DNA of 64,000 nt, from assembly GCA_013407085.1 (NCBI GenBank), contig JACCGJ010016219.1, forward strand, positions 56,039-120,038. The letters are read 5' to 3'. The notes below the pieces were generated by a model. It was not told where the DNA came from. It made no database searches and was given only the letters and a program-made list of their open reading frames with translations. This document shows positions 46,231 to 56,840 of the stretch, one piece after another. How positions within the stretch are numbered: the first letter of the stretch is position 1; the number at the start of each line of letters is the position of its first letter. The stretch is from Atriophallophorus winterbourni. Its lineage: Eukaryota > Platyhelminthes > Trematoda > Plagiorchiida > Microphallidae. A program made the position numbers and the translations under genes.

Positions 46231-47329
46231 ATATCTTCTTTGATGAGACCAGATGGAATCTGCATCTAATTATGGCGAGTGCACTACAAGCAAGCAAATA
46301 AATTTCTGTAATTTGTAGTTCAGAATTCCGCACACCAGACACCAGCAGGTTTCTTCGATGTAGACCATTTCACCGTTCGAATGTCCAATTTGTAGTATGA
46401 GGAAACGTTTTTTCAAACCAAAATGTTTTTAACTTACGAAATTGACAGGCACCACCGATATTGCAATATATTTAAGTCGGCTTCCAAAACAAATCGATTA
46501 TTTACATGTAATTTCTATATTCAAATTTACCTCATCATTGAAAACACCAGTATTCGCATATATTTCAGTATTTTTGAACCCAAATTTCAAATTTTCACAC
46601 GCAATTGTTATCTGAAAATCACACGAGAGAACCGTACGGAATATTATGGATAAAATATCCATATCATTGAATGATTTATCTGAGTATAAATAAATTAGAA
46701 TTAATGTGTTGATGTTGATGGCTACTCTGTTTTGCATGTCAGATTGAGGCGAGGAGTGAATAGTGGAAGGAATCGATGGGAGCTCTGTAGAAATATCTGC
46801 ATTAATAAAATGAAGCGCATTTGCATTATCCGATAGTCAGACGTAATCCTGTTGAGACCAAGATTTACTCATTTTTACATCATTCGCCAAAAGCGTATTC
46901 TATCATCTTTCAGTTCATTTTGATACCTCATGTAAAAATCATCGTGGAACTGGGCTAGTGACTTTGTGAAGTTTCAAGAGGATATCATCTATACAATTTT
47001 TAATTCTTAGTTGAAGAGTGTCTTTTCATATCCAACTGAAAACGTTCTTCAAAATATTCAGTGTTTTCTTGGCATATTCCATATCGCAAATTGCTTAATT
47101 TTTCGTATATGTAATGATATACAGCTGCTAGCGTGCTCAATAATCGCCAGACTGTAAGAATTTCATTGACCATTGAAGTTGATTTTCGATAGTTCACTCG
47201 TATATATGTAACCTGTCGGAAACTATCAACAAAATCTAAGAAGCTTCTGCCACTTAAATATAACGTTACTTAAAATGTGCATACTTGAAAGGAACTACAC
47301 TATTTCCAATGCAAGGGTTTCAACAAACA
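46231..47329. other. no gene seen
   Basis: AT-rich sequence without recognisable repeats or coding homology. Confidence 0.4.
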
Positions 47330-47394
47330 TGGCTACCTAAATGGCTAGTTAAATCCGTGATGCCAAATTAATCAAAATTAAACTAAGTTATAGT

Positions 47395-47805
47395 TGAATG
47401 CCACTGCTAAATATAGTTCGTACAACGAACCACGATATTCCATCAGGGATTCTTGGTCAAGCGCTCGAGCCGCGCATGGTTGACAAAGTGATGTGTCGCT
47501 CACATCCATCGCACTTACGCACCACTACCGGTTCCTTGCTGTTTGCGGTCACCAAGTGGGAGACAGTTAGATTAGTTCAGCCATGTACTCCTCGAGCGCC
47601 TGAACTATTTGATTCCGTGTTTTAACATCGTGGTTTGTTGAGCGAACCTTATTTAACAATAGTATTCAAGTATTACTTCGTTTACCACTTATCCACTTAT
47701 TTCAAGGTTCATTGAGCCTAGGCTTACTGCCATCGACTGGCCAGTGAAAACAGCCAGAAACCGGTTGTGGTGTGTAAGTTCAAGTGATGTGAGCAAGTCA
47801 ATACA
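47395..47805. repeat. hammerhead-repeat pair in inverted orientation
   Basis: 47395-47575 follows the 35.2-35.9 kb unit in its minus-strand orientation (GTTCGTACAACGAACCACG, CACCACTACCGGTTCCTTGC). 47590-47805 follows the opposite orientation (AACATCGTGGTTTGTTGAGC, AACAGCCAGAAACCGGTTGT). Both hammerheads are decayed: the first core reads TTGGTGA with GGAA, the second lacks CTGATGA but keeps GCCAGAAACCGGT. Confidence 0.7.
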
Positions 47806-47999
47806 TTAATCAAGAGAAATCTAGTCTGCATGATTTAGTTAAACTAATTTTTCCGTGTATGAAATTTTGCAACAAGATATCAATCTGGTTGTACGCTGCC
47901 CTCTGTCTTTGAAATACTTTATTTATTTAGATATTCAACCGATTAAATTTGTTGTATATAATATGAGTATTAAAATTACAACTTCACACTACTAACAAT

Positions 48000-48480
48000 A
48001 ACAAAGATTAGGCTTTACTTCGATTGAATCTCAAACTGAATCCTTTTACTAATTTCTTGTGTTGCCTATCCGCCCCTACGCCCACCACAATTCTAATTTT
48101 ATCTTCGGAGGCATACGGTAGATAAACCTTATTTCGCCAATCTTTTTTCGTTTTCGGTTCAAGGTAATTCAAGGTTTTTAATGGTCTAAAAAGCAACAAG
48201 CTTAACAACAAACATAATATGGTAATAATTGAAATTTAATTGGCGCCATGATCTGCAAGTCGACGAATAAACTCTTGATGAGCTCGTTTCTTATCATATA
48301 CGTCAACGCAGATGTGTACCTCAAAACCGCATCTGTGTCAATTGGCTTACGATATACCGTCGTTCTCATCTTGTCGTTGTATTTTTGCACGAGACAGTCC
48401 AACAACGGAATTGTCCCTTCCGAATGCTCAGTTTCTTTTGTAACCTTGGTATTTCATTCCTTAGCTAAATCGTTGATTTA
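48000..48480 (-). pseudogene. Penelope-like element fragment, RT C-terminal part
   Basis: Minus-strand frame 48405-48208: MLDCLVQKYNDKMRTTVYRK then PIDTDAVLRYTSALTYM, which follows the Penelope pattern PFLDCL..R....TTVYRKPT.T...L.Y.S. Downstream, 48150-48010 reads YLPYASEDKIRIVVGVGADR. A short CR1-like 3' UTR piece (48163-48240) lies between the two blocks. Confidence 0.7.
48163..48240 (-). repeat. CR1-like 3' UTR fragment inside Penelope relic
   Basis: TTCAAGGTTTTTAATGGTCT followed by AAAAAGCAACAAGCTTAACA is nearly identical to the 3' end of copy B at about 12752. No coding part. Confidence 0.75.
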
Positions 48481-48639
48481 AAAGGTTGAACACATCTGCA
48501 GTGTCGCTGTAGATAAGAAAAGAGCTCATCAAGAATTCGGTCGTCGACTTTTAGATCATGCTTACCCCAAGAGCTAAATTAAGCACCAATCAAACCGAGT
48601 AAACATCCACAACCGAAAACGGATAAAAGTTTGCCGAGC

Positions 48640-48965
48640 TACGGTATGTCAAAAGCGTCTCCGATGGAATATGTAGAATCCTTAATAACGCAGGTATTAG
48701 AGTACCACACAAGAGAGGTAGAAAACTCCGCATGGTATTACTACATCTGAAAGATATGATTCCTTCAGGTTATGCGACCAAATGTATCTAGAAAAGGGTC
48801 GCCAACTCGTTTACATTGGGCACACCTTTAGAGAACTTTGCTCTAGGGTAAACCAACATATAAAATGAATAGGAAACAACCTCGCAATCCCAGTGAATAT
48901 CAATCACTGATTTGGGATTCTATCCTAGTTAAACACGCGAAAGACACGGATTACAACGTGAATCT
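48640..48965 (+). pseudogene. Penelope-like GIY-YIG domain fragment
   Basis: Plus strand: KGRQLVYIGHTFRELCSRVN followed by QHI is the GIY-YIG core (YIG kept) at 48790-48870. Then SEYQSLIWDSILVKHAKDTD resembles the later part of the domain. Orientation is opposite to the Penelope RT fragment at 48000-48480, so two insertions or an inversion. Confidence 0.65.
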
Positions 48966-48973
48966 TGATAAAT

Positions 48974-50262
48974 AGCAGTTGACGGTTTTAAAAGACTGGA
49001 CCCAAGCGGTTGACGAAGGAGCTAGCATCCACGCTTGCTATCTGGATATGTCTAAAGCTTTTGACCGAGTTGATCACTTTCGATTAATACAAAAGATGAA
49101 GCAGATGGGTATCAGCGGACAGCTACTCGTATGGCTTGAAAGATACCTGAGTGGGCGCTTAAGGATCGTTCGAATCTACGGGGTGCAATCACAGGCTATT
49201 GATGCCTCTAGTGGCGTACCGCAAGGTTCAGTCCTCGGGCCAGTACTTTTCTTGGCTTACATCAACGACCTACCAGAGACGCTCGCATGCGAAGTGATTC
49301 TTTTTGCTGATGAAATTAAACTTTGGACGCGGATAAAAACAATTGCTGACTGTGTACAGTTGCAAGGTAATCTAGATGCTCTACATGAATAGTCGGTACG
49401 GAATAATTTGCCATTTAATTTCCTAAAATGCAAGGTGTTGCAAATTGGTAAGCAATTCCAGTACCAATATCACTTTGGGCAGACGATTTTAAGCTGGACC
49501 GAGTCAGAAAGGGATCTTGGAGTCTGGGTATGTGGCCGTCTGAAGAACAGCCTGCATTGTGAGATTATCTACAAGCGTGCTTCGAAGCTTCTAGGTATGC
49601 TGCGACGGATCTTCAAAACCTTCTCGCCTGAAACTTTGCCCACCATCATGAACGCCTATATAATTCCAACCATGGAACATGCATCACAAGCTTGGACTCC
49701 GTGGTTAAAAAAGGATATAATATTGCTTGACAAAATATACCATCGCGCAACCAAACTCGTAAGAGGTTTCCGGAAACTAACGTACGAGGAACGATTGCAA
49801 AAACTGAGGCTCCCCACTCCCCTTCAAAGAAGCCTTCGAAGCGATGTGATACTAACATATAAAATATTAAATACCCCACATCATCCCTTAAAACATTTAT
49901 TCGAATACCGTGAGTCACGACATACACGCAGCCACTCAGCGACACTGCAAATTCCCCACTCCCGTATCAGCTGTCGCCGATATTTTTATTGTGTACGTGT
50001 CTGTTTCCTTTGGAATTCCCTCCCCGAAACTCTTGTCATCTCTCCCAGCATCGAAACGTTATTCGAAATTTGGATACTTATTTGTTGCATAACGAGTTAA
50101 AGACCCCTGCGTAGTGACTTCATGGTAAACTATACACTTGACTATACTTGAACATTAAATGTTTATGTTATACCTATTTCCTGAACGTATATTTACTATG
50201 ATATGGTAATTGTGAAGCTTGTGGTTTTCGTGACCATAAATTCTTGAACTTGAATGTCAAAT
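48974..50262 (+). pseudogene. CR1-like LINE copy O, RT to 3' end
   Basis: The least-decayed truncated copy. First frame (48979-49392): LKDWTQAVDEGASIHACYLD, then MSKAFDRVDHFRLI (motif A), SSGVPQGSVLGPVLFLAYIN (motif B intact), ILFADEIK (motif C with FADD changed to FADE), then TAG at 49390-49392. Second frame (49408-50100): 230 codons without interruption through PFNFLKCKVLQIGKQFQYQY, RDLGVWVCGRLKNSLHC, MNAYIIPTMEHASQAWTPWL, LRSDVILTYKILNTPHHPLK and CRRYFYCVRVCFLWNSLPET. Ends at about 50262 (AATTCTTGAACTTGAATGTC). Confidence 0.9.
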
Positions 50263-51339
50263 CTTAGTCAGGAAAGACTGTCACGCGAGCGTTGAAATAA
50301 CAATGGCTAGGTAAATGCGGTGTAACAATAAGTGGATTGGGTGATATCCATCCCAATATCTCGTTTCGGTTGATGCCAGTGGTAAGAATTAAACGTAAAA
50401 CATAAGTTTAATACAAAACGCGAATACAGCAGTAGGCTTACTGAGTCAGTAGCCTTGTTCAGCCCCAAATGAGTAATTAACAGCATGCAGCCGACAAGAT
50501 TAAAGTGTCGTGAACTCTGAGGTGCACACCGGTTGCGCACTTGGATCCGCTCAGCGGACGTTGTTAGTAACTTACACACCAAATATATCAAGTGAGGGGT
50601 TTAACGTCATTTAGGGGAATCATTTGCCTTGATCTCGCTTTTCTAACTTCGCCAAAATAGGATTGCTCGGGTGAAATGAAAGTCGTAACTGACATCATTG
50701 CTCTGACAGCAAGCCTATGTAGCAGGAGCGAAAGTTATTAAAATTCTATTGTTGGTATCCTTTACAACGCCGAATGGTACAGAGATCTAGATTAAGCACA
50801 GTTCCCAAAATGGGAAATCAGATGAGATTTGAAGCGGAACCATTTTGTTGAAGTTTGAATATCATATACTCTGTGCCCTTGCGAACCCTGATTATCCACT
50901 GATCATGTTTATTTTGATTTTGGTTGTGTCTATCATCAAAATGAAGGTGAGTCAACAAATGTAGAAGATTTTATTCCATTTTCATGTCTTGTTAACTTGC
51001 AATGTAGATATGATGAATATTCACAATTATTTACTTTATTCCACTTATTATCCTGAAATTTAGTGTCTTCATTTGTCAAAATCAATAATGGTGTTTGGAT
51101 AAGCCATCTAGTCCAATTAAATGATAAAGCAGCATATCCTTGTATTTTACTCTGTGATTTCCAACTACAAAAATTGTAATGGACCCAAATCATTGATCAA
51201 TGTCATTATTTTGATTTCACCCGATTTTTATGTCGTCAGTCAAAATTCAGCATCAGAGATATAACAATTTGCACTGGTGTACTTCCACTTATAGCAATTG
51301 CATTCAAACCATAATTTACACTTCATTCACAAAAGTTTG
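50263..51339. other. no gene seen
   Basis: Two modest minus-strand frames (50591-50307 and 51193-50936) have no recognisable motif. Confidence 0.4.
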
Positions 51340-51349
51340 TGATGAATCT

Positions 51350-51515
51350 GTTAAAACAGTTTATTGGTAACCAAAGTAATGTGTTGCTCACATCCCCATC
51401 CCTTACACACCACAAACGCCTCGAGTGCTTGACCAGGAATCACTTTGTGATATCGTGTCTGAACATCGTGGTTCGTTGTACGAACCCTATATATAACAGT
51501 TGGCATACAAGTATA
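51350..51515. repeat. hammerhead-repeat fragments, head-to-head
   Basis: 51362-51415 (AACCAAAGTAATGTGTTGCT, CACATCCCC) matches one orientation of the satellite unit. 51418-51505 (CCTCGAGTGCTTGACCAGGA, AACATCGTGGTTCGTTGTAC) matches the reverse. The ribozyme core itself is missing. Confidence 0.65.
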
Positions 51516-51521
51516 ACCTAG

Positions 51522-51988
51522 TTTATTGGTAACGTTTCGCTTCTGACATAGAAGCTTTGTCATACTAATGGTGTCAGTACCAACAGGGCTCAGTTTTAAA
51601 TTTTATTCACATGACAAATCATATGCTGGCTAAGAACCGCAAGGTCATTGGGGGCGCTGAGGTTGTTTAGATAGACTAGCAATCGGTTTTACAGTGGATA
51701 AACATGCGTGACCTCTACTGTGTGCACGAATTAGGCAATCGAACTACTCTGCAATTCCCAGCTACCATAACTAAACAAATTAGGGTATAATATAGGATGT
51801 AGGGGTGGTGATGTTTCAACTGATCTTGATCTCGCCTGTTTATCTTAACAAGCTCAGCGCCAACAATGTCCTGTGGAGTACTTAGGTTTGTCCAGGTGAA
51901 TGCAATTTTAACCTGATCTCTGGTCGTACTGACACCCTTGATCTGACGAAACGTCTTTGTCATTAGCGAAATGTTACCAATAAACTGC
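51522..51988. repeat. inverted repeat pair, possible Penelope-type ends
   Basis: 51522-51590 (TTTATTGGTAACGTTTCGCT onward to GGTGTCAGTACC) and the reverse complement of 51918-51988 (TTTATTGGTAACATTTCGCT onward to GGTGTCAGTACG) match over about 65 bases with some differences. They enclose about 330 bp. A string like GAAACGTTACCAATAAA is typical of Penelope-like ends, so these may be such ends or a foldback element. The minus-strand frame 52071-51715 spans the right arm and contains AELVKINRRDQDQ, possibly a Penelope C-terminus. Confidence 0.5.
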
Positions 51989-52310
51989 TCTAACCGATTC
52001 AATACATACTTTCTTTTTTTCATGATTATGATTCCCTGATCAGTCACAAACATTTCCACAACATTGCTCAAACTACATTGCTGTTAGTGTGACACTATTT
52101 TGCTTATAATTCTTGAGCGTTGCAGTGATATTTCATCAGACGTTTCATTTTTACAAGATATTAGTCGTTAAGGGTTTGTTCGATTACTGCATGAGTTTTT
52201 TGTAATTTTCAGCATCAATGTAGGAGATTTTTTTTTACAAAAGTCTTTCGCATTGCAAATTTTTTGAGAAAACCACTCGATGAGAATCATAGCAATTTAT
52301 GAAATTAAAT

Positions 52311-52619
52311 TTAGCTTACAGTAGAAGGTGGAGCTTGCCATGGTGATAGGACAGCCGATGCAAAATCTAAATGTTTCAAAATATTAATGTTAGTGTCGAT
52401 TACGTGATGTATTATTGAAACCTTCGCCCCTGGGGAATTGGGTTGGGAAATTTGAGGAAGAATAGTGGCTTGACTGCTGTTCCTAGTAACACGTTGGGGA
52501 ATAGCAATGTGATACATTGTGAGCTGTCTGGAATGCTCATCAAATTTCACGTCCATTTCCGAATGATGCATCCAGTTAGATTCGAAATTCCACAGGTTAA
52601 CTTTACGTTTCCGGAGCAT
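52311..52619 (-). CDS. unassigned open frame, possible exon
   Basis: 102 codons, MLRKRKVNLWNFESNWMHHS to SPWQAPPSTVS. No family recognised. The last codons contain ACT-GTAAGC, which would serve as a splice donor. A convincing acceptor was not found and an overlapping plus-strand frame (52443-52685) exists, so this may be chance. Confidence 0.2.
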   Translation of the reverse strand: MLRKRKVNLWNFESNWMHHSEMDVKFDEHSRQLTMYHIAIPQRVTRNSSQATILPQISQPNSPGAKVSIIHHVIDTNINILKHLDFASAVLSPWQAPPSTVS

Positions 52620-52685
52620 TCGTTGATGGCATTAAGCTGTCAAGCTCATTCCGTTCAAATGCCGTATGTTTTATTTCGCCATTAA

Positions 52686-53164
52686 AAATATGTTTTGACC
52701 TTGAACATTTCTACGCTGTGCGAAAGCGCAAAGCGTCGGACAGCTTTTGTTAGTACGAAATTTTTAATGCCAGGCTTGTATAATTGCTTCGTAACAATGA
52801 GAATGATAACGGATGTCATCTTATTATACGATAATGAAATTTAGTTTGATAATTTTTGGTAGATACTTTTGTTGCATAATAGCATGTATATCTATAATCT
52901 ATAATCTATAATCTATAATCTATATCTATAATCTATATAATTGAAAGAAACTATACATTACCAAATCTCTCAGGATTATAAAATCTCAGCAGCAAATCCC
53001 TGTTCAGCCCTAATGCTAGACTAGATATACTGAAACTTTACAACACAACTGCCATGCAATATGCATGAAGATGAATAAAATTGTATATAACGTTTACCAT
53101 ACAAATATGGCTCGAAAAATAGCAATTTCATCCATCTATCTGTACCATATTAACAGGAATCAGT
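52686..53164. other. no gene seen
   Basis: Contains a short (ATAATCTAT)n-type tandem repeat at about 52890-52937. Confidence 0.5.
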
Positions 53165-53480
53165 TAATAAAACTAGCGTGGACAAGGTTTTTGATCATCT
53201 AAAAAGCAACAAACTTAACAATGATATATATGAACTCTACTCGTTTCCCCACATTCATTAGCCTGCATGTGTCGAAGTTAAACGCAGTCTGTTCTTCAAC
53301 GACCAGCTGTGAAGTGTATCAAGATCTTTTTGTAATTGCAGACAGTCTCTTGGGCTGTTTGGTTTAGTTTGACATTTTTACACTCGTAGCGTACACCAGG
53401 CATGTTTTCATCATTTAGGTATCGATATCACTTCCGGGGTCCATGATTTGTCACATTTTACTTGACAATTTTGCAATTGA
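53165..53480 (-). pseudogene. CR1-like LINE copy P, heavily deleted
   Basis: Three family pieces joined: 3' UTR (53180-53220, like copy B), a bit of post-motif C sequence (53223-53360, like 21850-21915), and an ORF1 N-terminal piece (53361-53470: NVKLN, GATATCGATACC, as at 55870-55920). Total about 300 bp. Confidence 0.6.
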
Positions 53481-55010
53481 ATGACCGGTTATCCTGAAGG
53501 TACACATAACAGCACTACCGCGCTCTGCGATTTAGAGCCACCGAGCAAAGTATTCTGCCACATCATTCTTCGACGTGTCTCCAATGCAGTTGAATCCATT
53601 TTACGACAAGAGCAAGCCGGTTTCAGGAAAGGAAAATCTTGCATTGACCAAATCTTTGTCCTCCGTCAGATCCTGGAGCAGACACATGAATGGAATGCAG
53701 AGCTATGTGTGGCCTACATCGACTTCCAGAAGGCCTTCGATAGCGTTCACCGACCAGTGTTATGGAAAATCCTCCGTCATTATGGTATACCATCAAAGAT
53801 AGTAAATCTCATAAAAGCCTTTTATGAGAAGTTTGAATGCCAAGTCGCTCACAATGGAATGCTCACTGAGAAGTTTGAGGTTCGTACGGGAGTGAGGCAA
53901 GGATGTATCTTCTCACCGATACTCTTCTCTCTAACAATAGACTGGATTATGAGACAGGTGACCGATGGCAGGGCAGCAGGCATTCCATGGACCCTAGCGG
54001 GACCGCTAGAAGACCTGGACTATGTGGATGATGTCGATCTCTTGGCATGCAAGATCAGTGACATCCAGAACAATAGCGATCGACTATCGGCAATTGGCAA
54101 GACGGTGGGCTTAGAAATTAACGCTGGCAAATCGGAGGTAATGTGGAAGAATGTTCCGGAGCAACCATCAATGTATGTGGACGGTCAACCGCTCAGTGAG
54201 ATTACAGATACAGTCTACCTTGGGCGAAAACTGACTGTAAATGGTGACTGTGAAAATGAGCTCAGGAGAAGGATCGGGAAGGCGAACCAAGCATTCTACA
54301 TGCTGAATTCCATTTGGAAATCCTCCGCTCTCAGCATTAACACGAAGATCAGACTCTTCAAGAGCAACGTTCTGAGTGTGTTGTTGTATGCATCGGAATC
54401 AGACAATAACGAATGTCACTTTTTTGGAGCGAAGCGAAATGCGAAGCGAATTTTCGAAGTGCCCTAACTGCCCTTCGCAATGGCGAATAGTATCAAAGCG
54501 AATATTCGAAGTGCCCTTCGCCGTGGCGATAGCGAAGCGAATATTCAACAATATTCGCTTCGCTTCGCAACTTCGCTTCGCTTTAAATCCCAAAGCGAAG
54601 TATTCGTTATTGTCTGATCGGAATACTGGAAGACGACCGCTGCCATTGAGCGCAGACTAAACATGTTTCAAACTAAGTGCTTGAAAAGGACTCTACGGAT
54701 TTTTTGGCCACACACCATTTCAAATGAAGAGCTCCTGCGAAAAACTGGTCTGGAGGTGGTATCTATCGTAGTCAAAAGACGACGGTGGAGATGGTTCAGT
54801 CATGTCTGCTGGATGGTAGCCATTCACTGGCTTCCGCAAGGTAAACGAAAAAGGGCACGGCTCAAGGAAACTTGGCGCAGAACGTTGGAACGCAAACTAC
54901 ATGCACAAGGATTCACGGTGCAGACGGCAACGAAAGCAGCGGCAGACCGGAACCACTGGCGTGGGGTTGTCTTCGCCTCATGTGCCACCCGGCACATGTG
55001 ATTGAGTGAG
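53481..55010 (+). pseudogene. RTE LINE reverse transcriptase, split by a MITE
   Basis: Recognisable RT begins at about 53530 (SKVFCHIILRRVSNAVESIL; RQEQAGFRKGKSCIDQIFVL). Motif A: CVAYIDFQKAFDSVHRPVLW. Motif B: RTGVRQGCIFSPILFSLTID. Motif C: LEDLDYVDDVDLLACK, both Asp present (54021-54032). Then GLEINAGKSEVMWKN and DTVYLGRKLTVNGD. The frame stops at 54467 inside a 217 bp insert. Coding resumes after the insert in the same frame: RLNMFQTKCLKRTLRIFWPH, TISNEELLRKTGLEVV, RRRWRWFSHVCWM, GKRKRARLKETWRRTLERKL, ending CATRHM at 55001. The 3' end is GATTGAGTGAGT. The endonuclease is missing (5'-truncated). Confidence 0.92.
54400..54616. mobile_element. hAT-type MITE in RTE
   Basis: Terminal inverted repeat CAGACAATAACGAAT at 54400-54414 and its exact reverse complement at 54602-54616. 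Flanking ATCGGAAT at 54392-54399 and 54617-54624 is an 8 bp target-site duplication, as expected of hAT. The 217 bp interior has no gene and is dense in AGCGAAGCGAA and TTCGAAGTGCCCTTCGC-like repeats in both orientations, giving a foldback structure. Element plus one duplication is 225 bp, a multiple of three, which is why the RTE frame is the same on both sides. Confidence 0.93.
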
Positions 55011-55019
55011 TTTGTAGTC

Positions 55020-55930
55020 ATGTTGTCGTTTTACATCCTCCGTCATAATAGTGGCTTCTAGAAAGCCTAGTAGTATTAGACTGCACTCGTTACTCTTCTT
55101 ATGAATATCGAGACGTCCTTTTCTTTCTCAATGGCTCATGTCGGCGTAGATTCGAGTATTGCGATCGGGAAACTAACGTCGCAAGTATGAATTTAAAAGA
55201 ACAGTTTGCATACCCTCTTCACTGTTTAGTGTTATTTTCAGTAGACATGTTTCACCGAAATGAGGAGAGCTTGCGTAGCGAACCAAACGTATAACTGCTG
55301 TAGGTTTGATGGTTTCCGAGCCCATCCTCGTAAAAAGGTTAGACCATTGTTCTAGCTCGTGTCTCTGTCTATTCTCAAAAGTGTCCCACTGGATTCTTGT
55401 ATGTTGGTACAGATTACACTAAGATTTTTTTAAGGTCTTTGCGCTGCGACCTCTAAATTTCAATCAGATGGTTTCAGCTCAAACTTCAGATGACGGGACC
55501 GCTTGTTCTTCGTAAGCTTTTCAATGTCAAAGAACAGATAGACATGCGGTTGACGGTCGGTTTTATAAAGCTTAAGTCTTGATGAGGAGAGCGTTCCGCA
55601 AGTCACTCCGGTAGATTTATAACAGCTGAGCGTTCGCGTGGAATGATCTGCGGAGATGTTGGCATTACAGATTATATTTTCCGATTTTTCTGTAGTTGTA
55701 TCGGCAAATCTCGAGTTCTGAGCTTTAACTAGACTTTAGAATGATGTCTTTAATCTTTGTATGTTGAGCTCTAAGCTCAACATCCAGGCTGCATTGCTGG
55801 AAACTTACTGAAGCATGCAGACAATTGTTTGGTTTTGTTCGACAATGTTTACAGTCGCCAGGAATGTTTTCATTATTTAGGATCGATATCGCCTATGTGG
55901 TCAATCATTTTTGACGTTTTGTGTGACAAG
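55020..55930 (-). pseudogene. CR1-like LINE copy Q, ORF1 fragment
   Basis: Minus strand: NNENIPGDCKHCRTKPNNCL (end of the finger, as in copy G) then SFQQCSLDVELRAQ, and, shifted, NLYQHTRIQWDTFENRQRHE, LEQWSNLFTRM and ETCLLKITLNSEEGMQTVLL. It ends with SLILLGFLEATI at about 55080, where copy S has SIVLLGVPDYAA. Truncated there against the RTE 3' end. Many stops. Confidence 0.7.
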
Positions 55931-56655
55931 TGACTCGTTTCACAAGGCATATTTTTGTGAATAATTTATATGACAAAAAGAAAACATCACATTGGTTTTT
56001 TCGAAACTTTTCTATCATCCCCAAACTGGTACATATCACAAATGCATTAGGCTAATGTAAGATATTCACTAATGCACATGCATACTCGTCTATTCACTTG
56101 ATGAACTCAATAGTTTCTCCGCCTTTTTTCCAAAATTATAAACTTCGAAATCTTAACTCCAATATTTGGCAATAAGTTCGAAAATGTGTATCAATTTTGT
56201 CATCTGTTGTGCAGACTTAAGAACCCTGGCGTTGTGTACCAATGTCTGAAATTGTATACATATGTTATAACAAGTGAAGAAGTTGGTTTTTCTTCGAAAG
56301 TTTTCCATAAGCTTGCATGAGTTATGGAAATGCATGCAAATGAGTGTTCTTGGTCAAGACCATAGGTTTGAACAATATCTTCGTGTTTTGGACACGTGAT
56401 TGAACAGGTTGCTCTTACCAACCTTATCGAACAGTTGTGTTTTAGTCGAACTCTATATCAGAATGGAAAAAAACCCAATAAGCAAAATGCTGATTTTATC
56501 ACACTTATCACATTAGAATTAATCATCAAAAAACTAACGCTTTTTGGATTAGCAAATGATTCTGCAGAAAACATTATTAGTTAGAGTAAAATGAATAAAA
56601 CATGGGAAACCAACGCCGGAACAGCAAGTGATTCCTGGTCAAGTGCTCAAGACGC
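55931..56655. other. mostly unassigned; hammerhead-repeat debris
   Basis: ATGGAAATGCATGCAAATGA at about 56325 also occurs at about 502 and, diverged, at about 13872. TTCTTGGTCAAG and CTGGTCAAGTGCTCAAGACG at 56340 and 56637 match the satellite unit. No ribozyme core. Confidence 0.5.
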
Positions 56656-56659
56656 TCGA

Positions 56660-56840
56660 GTCTTGAGTGCGGTGTAAAGAGGCAACTTGAATGACTTCGT
56701 TTATTCTTAGGGGAACTGACATCTATCAAATTGCGAAGAGGGTGCTTTTCCATCCGCACTAAGTCAATTGACGAATTGTAAAATCACCCTCGCTGCTATT
56801 TTATGGAAGTCAGTTCCCCTAAGATTAAACGGTGTCATTC
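56660..56840. repeat. CR1-like tail fragments as an inverted repeat
   Basis: 56692-56723 (GAATGACTTCGTTTATTCTT then AGGGGAACTGAC) and 56807-56840, its near reverse complement, are both pieces of the CR1-like tail (minus-strand INVSSPKN region, compare 20745-20780). They face each other with about 85 bp between. Confidence 0.65.

Noticed and set aside
50280..50600. Possible solo LTR starting TGTAACAATAAG
   Set aside because: No matching second copy, primer-binding site or clear end in the window.
52125..52160. Minus-strand CTGATGA near 52138
   Set aside because: Followed by AATATCACTGC without stem II or GAAA; chance match.
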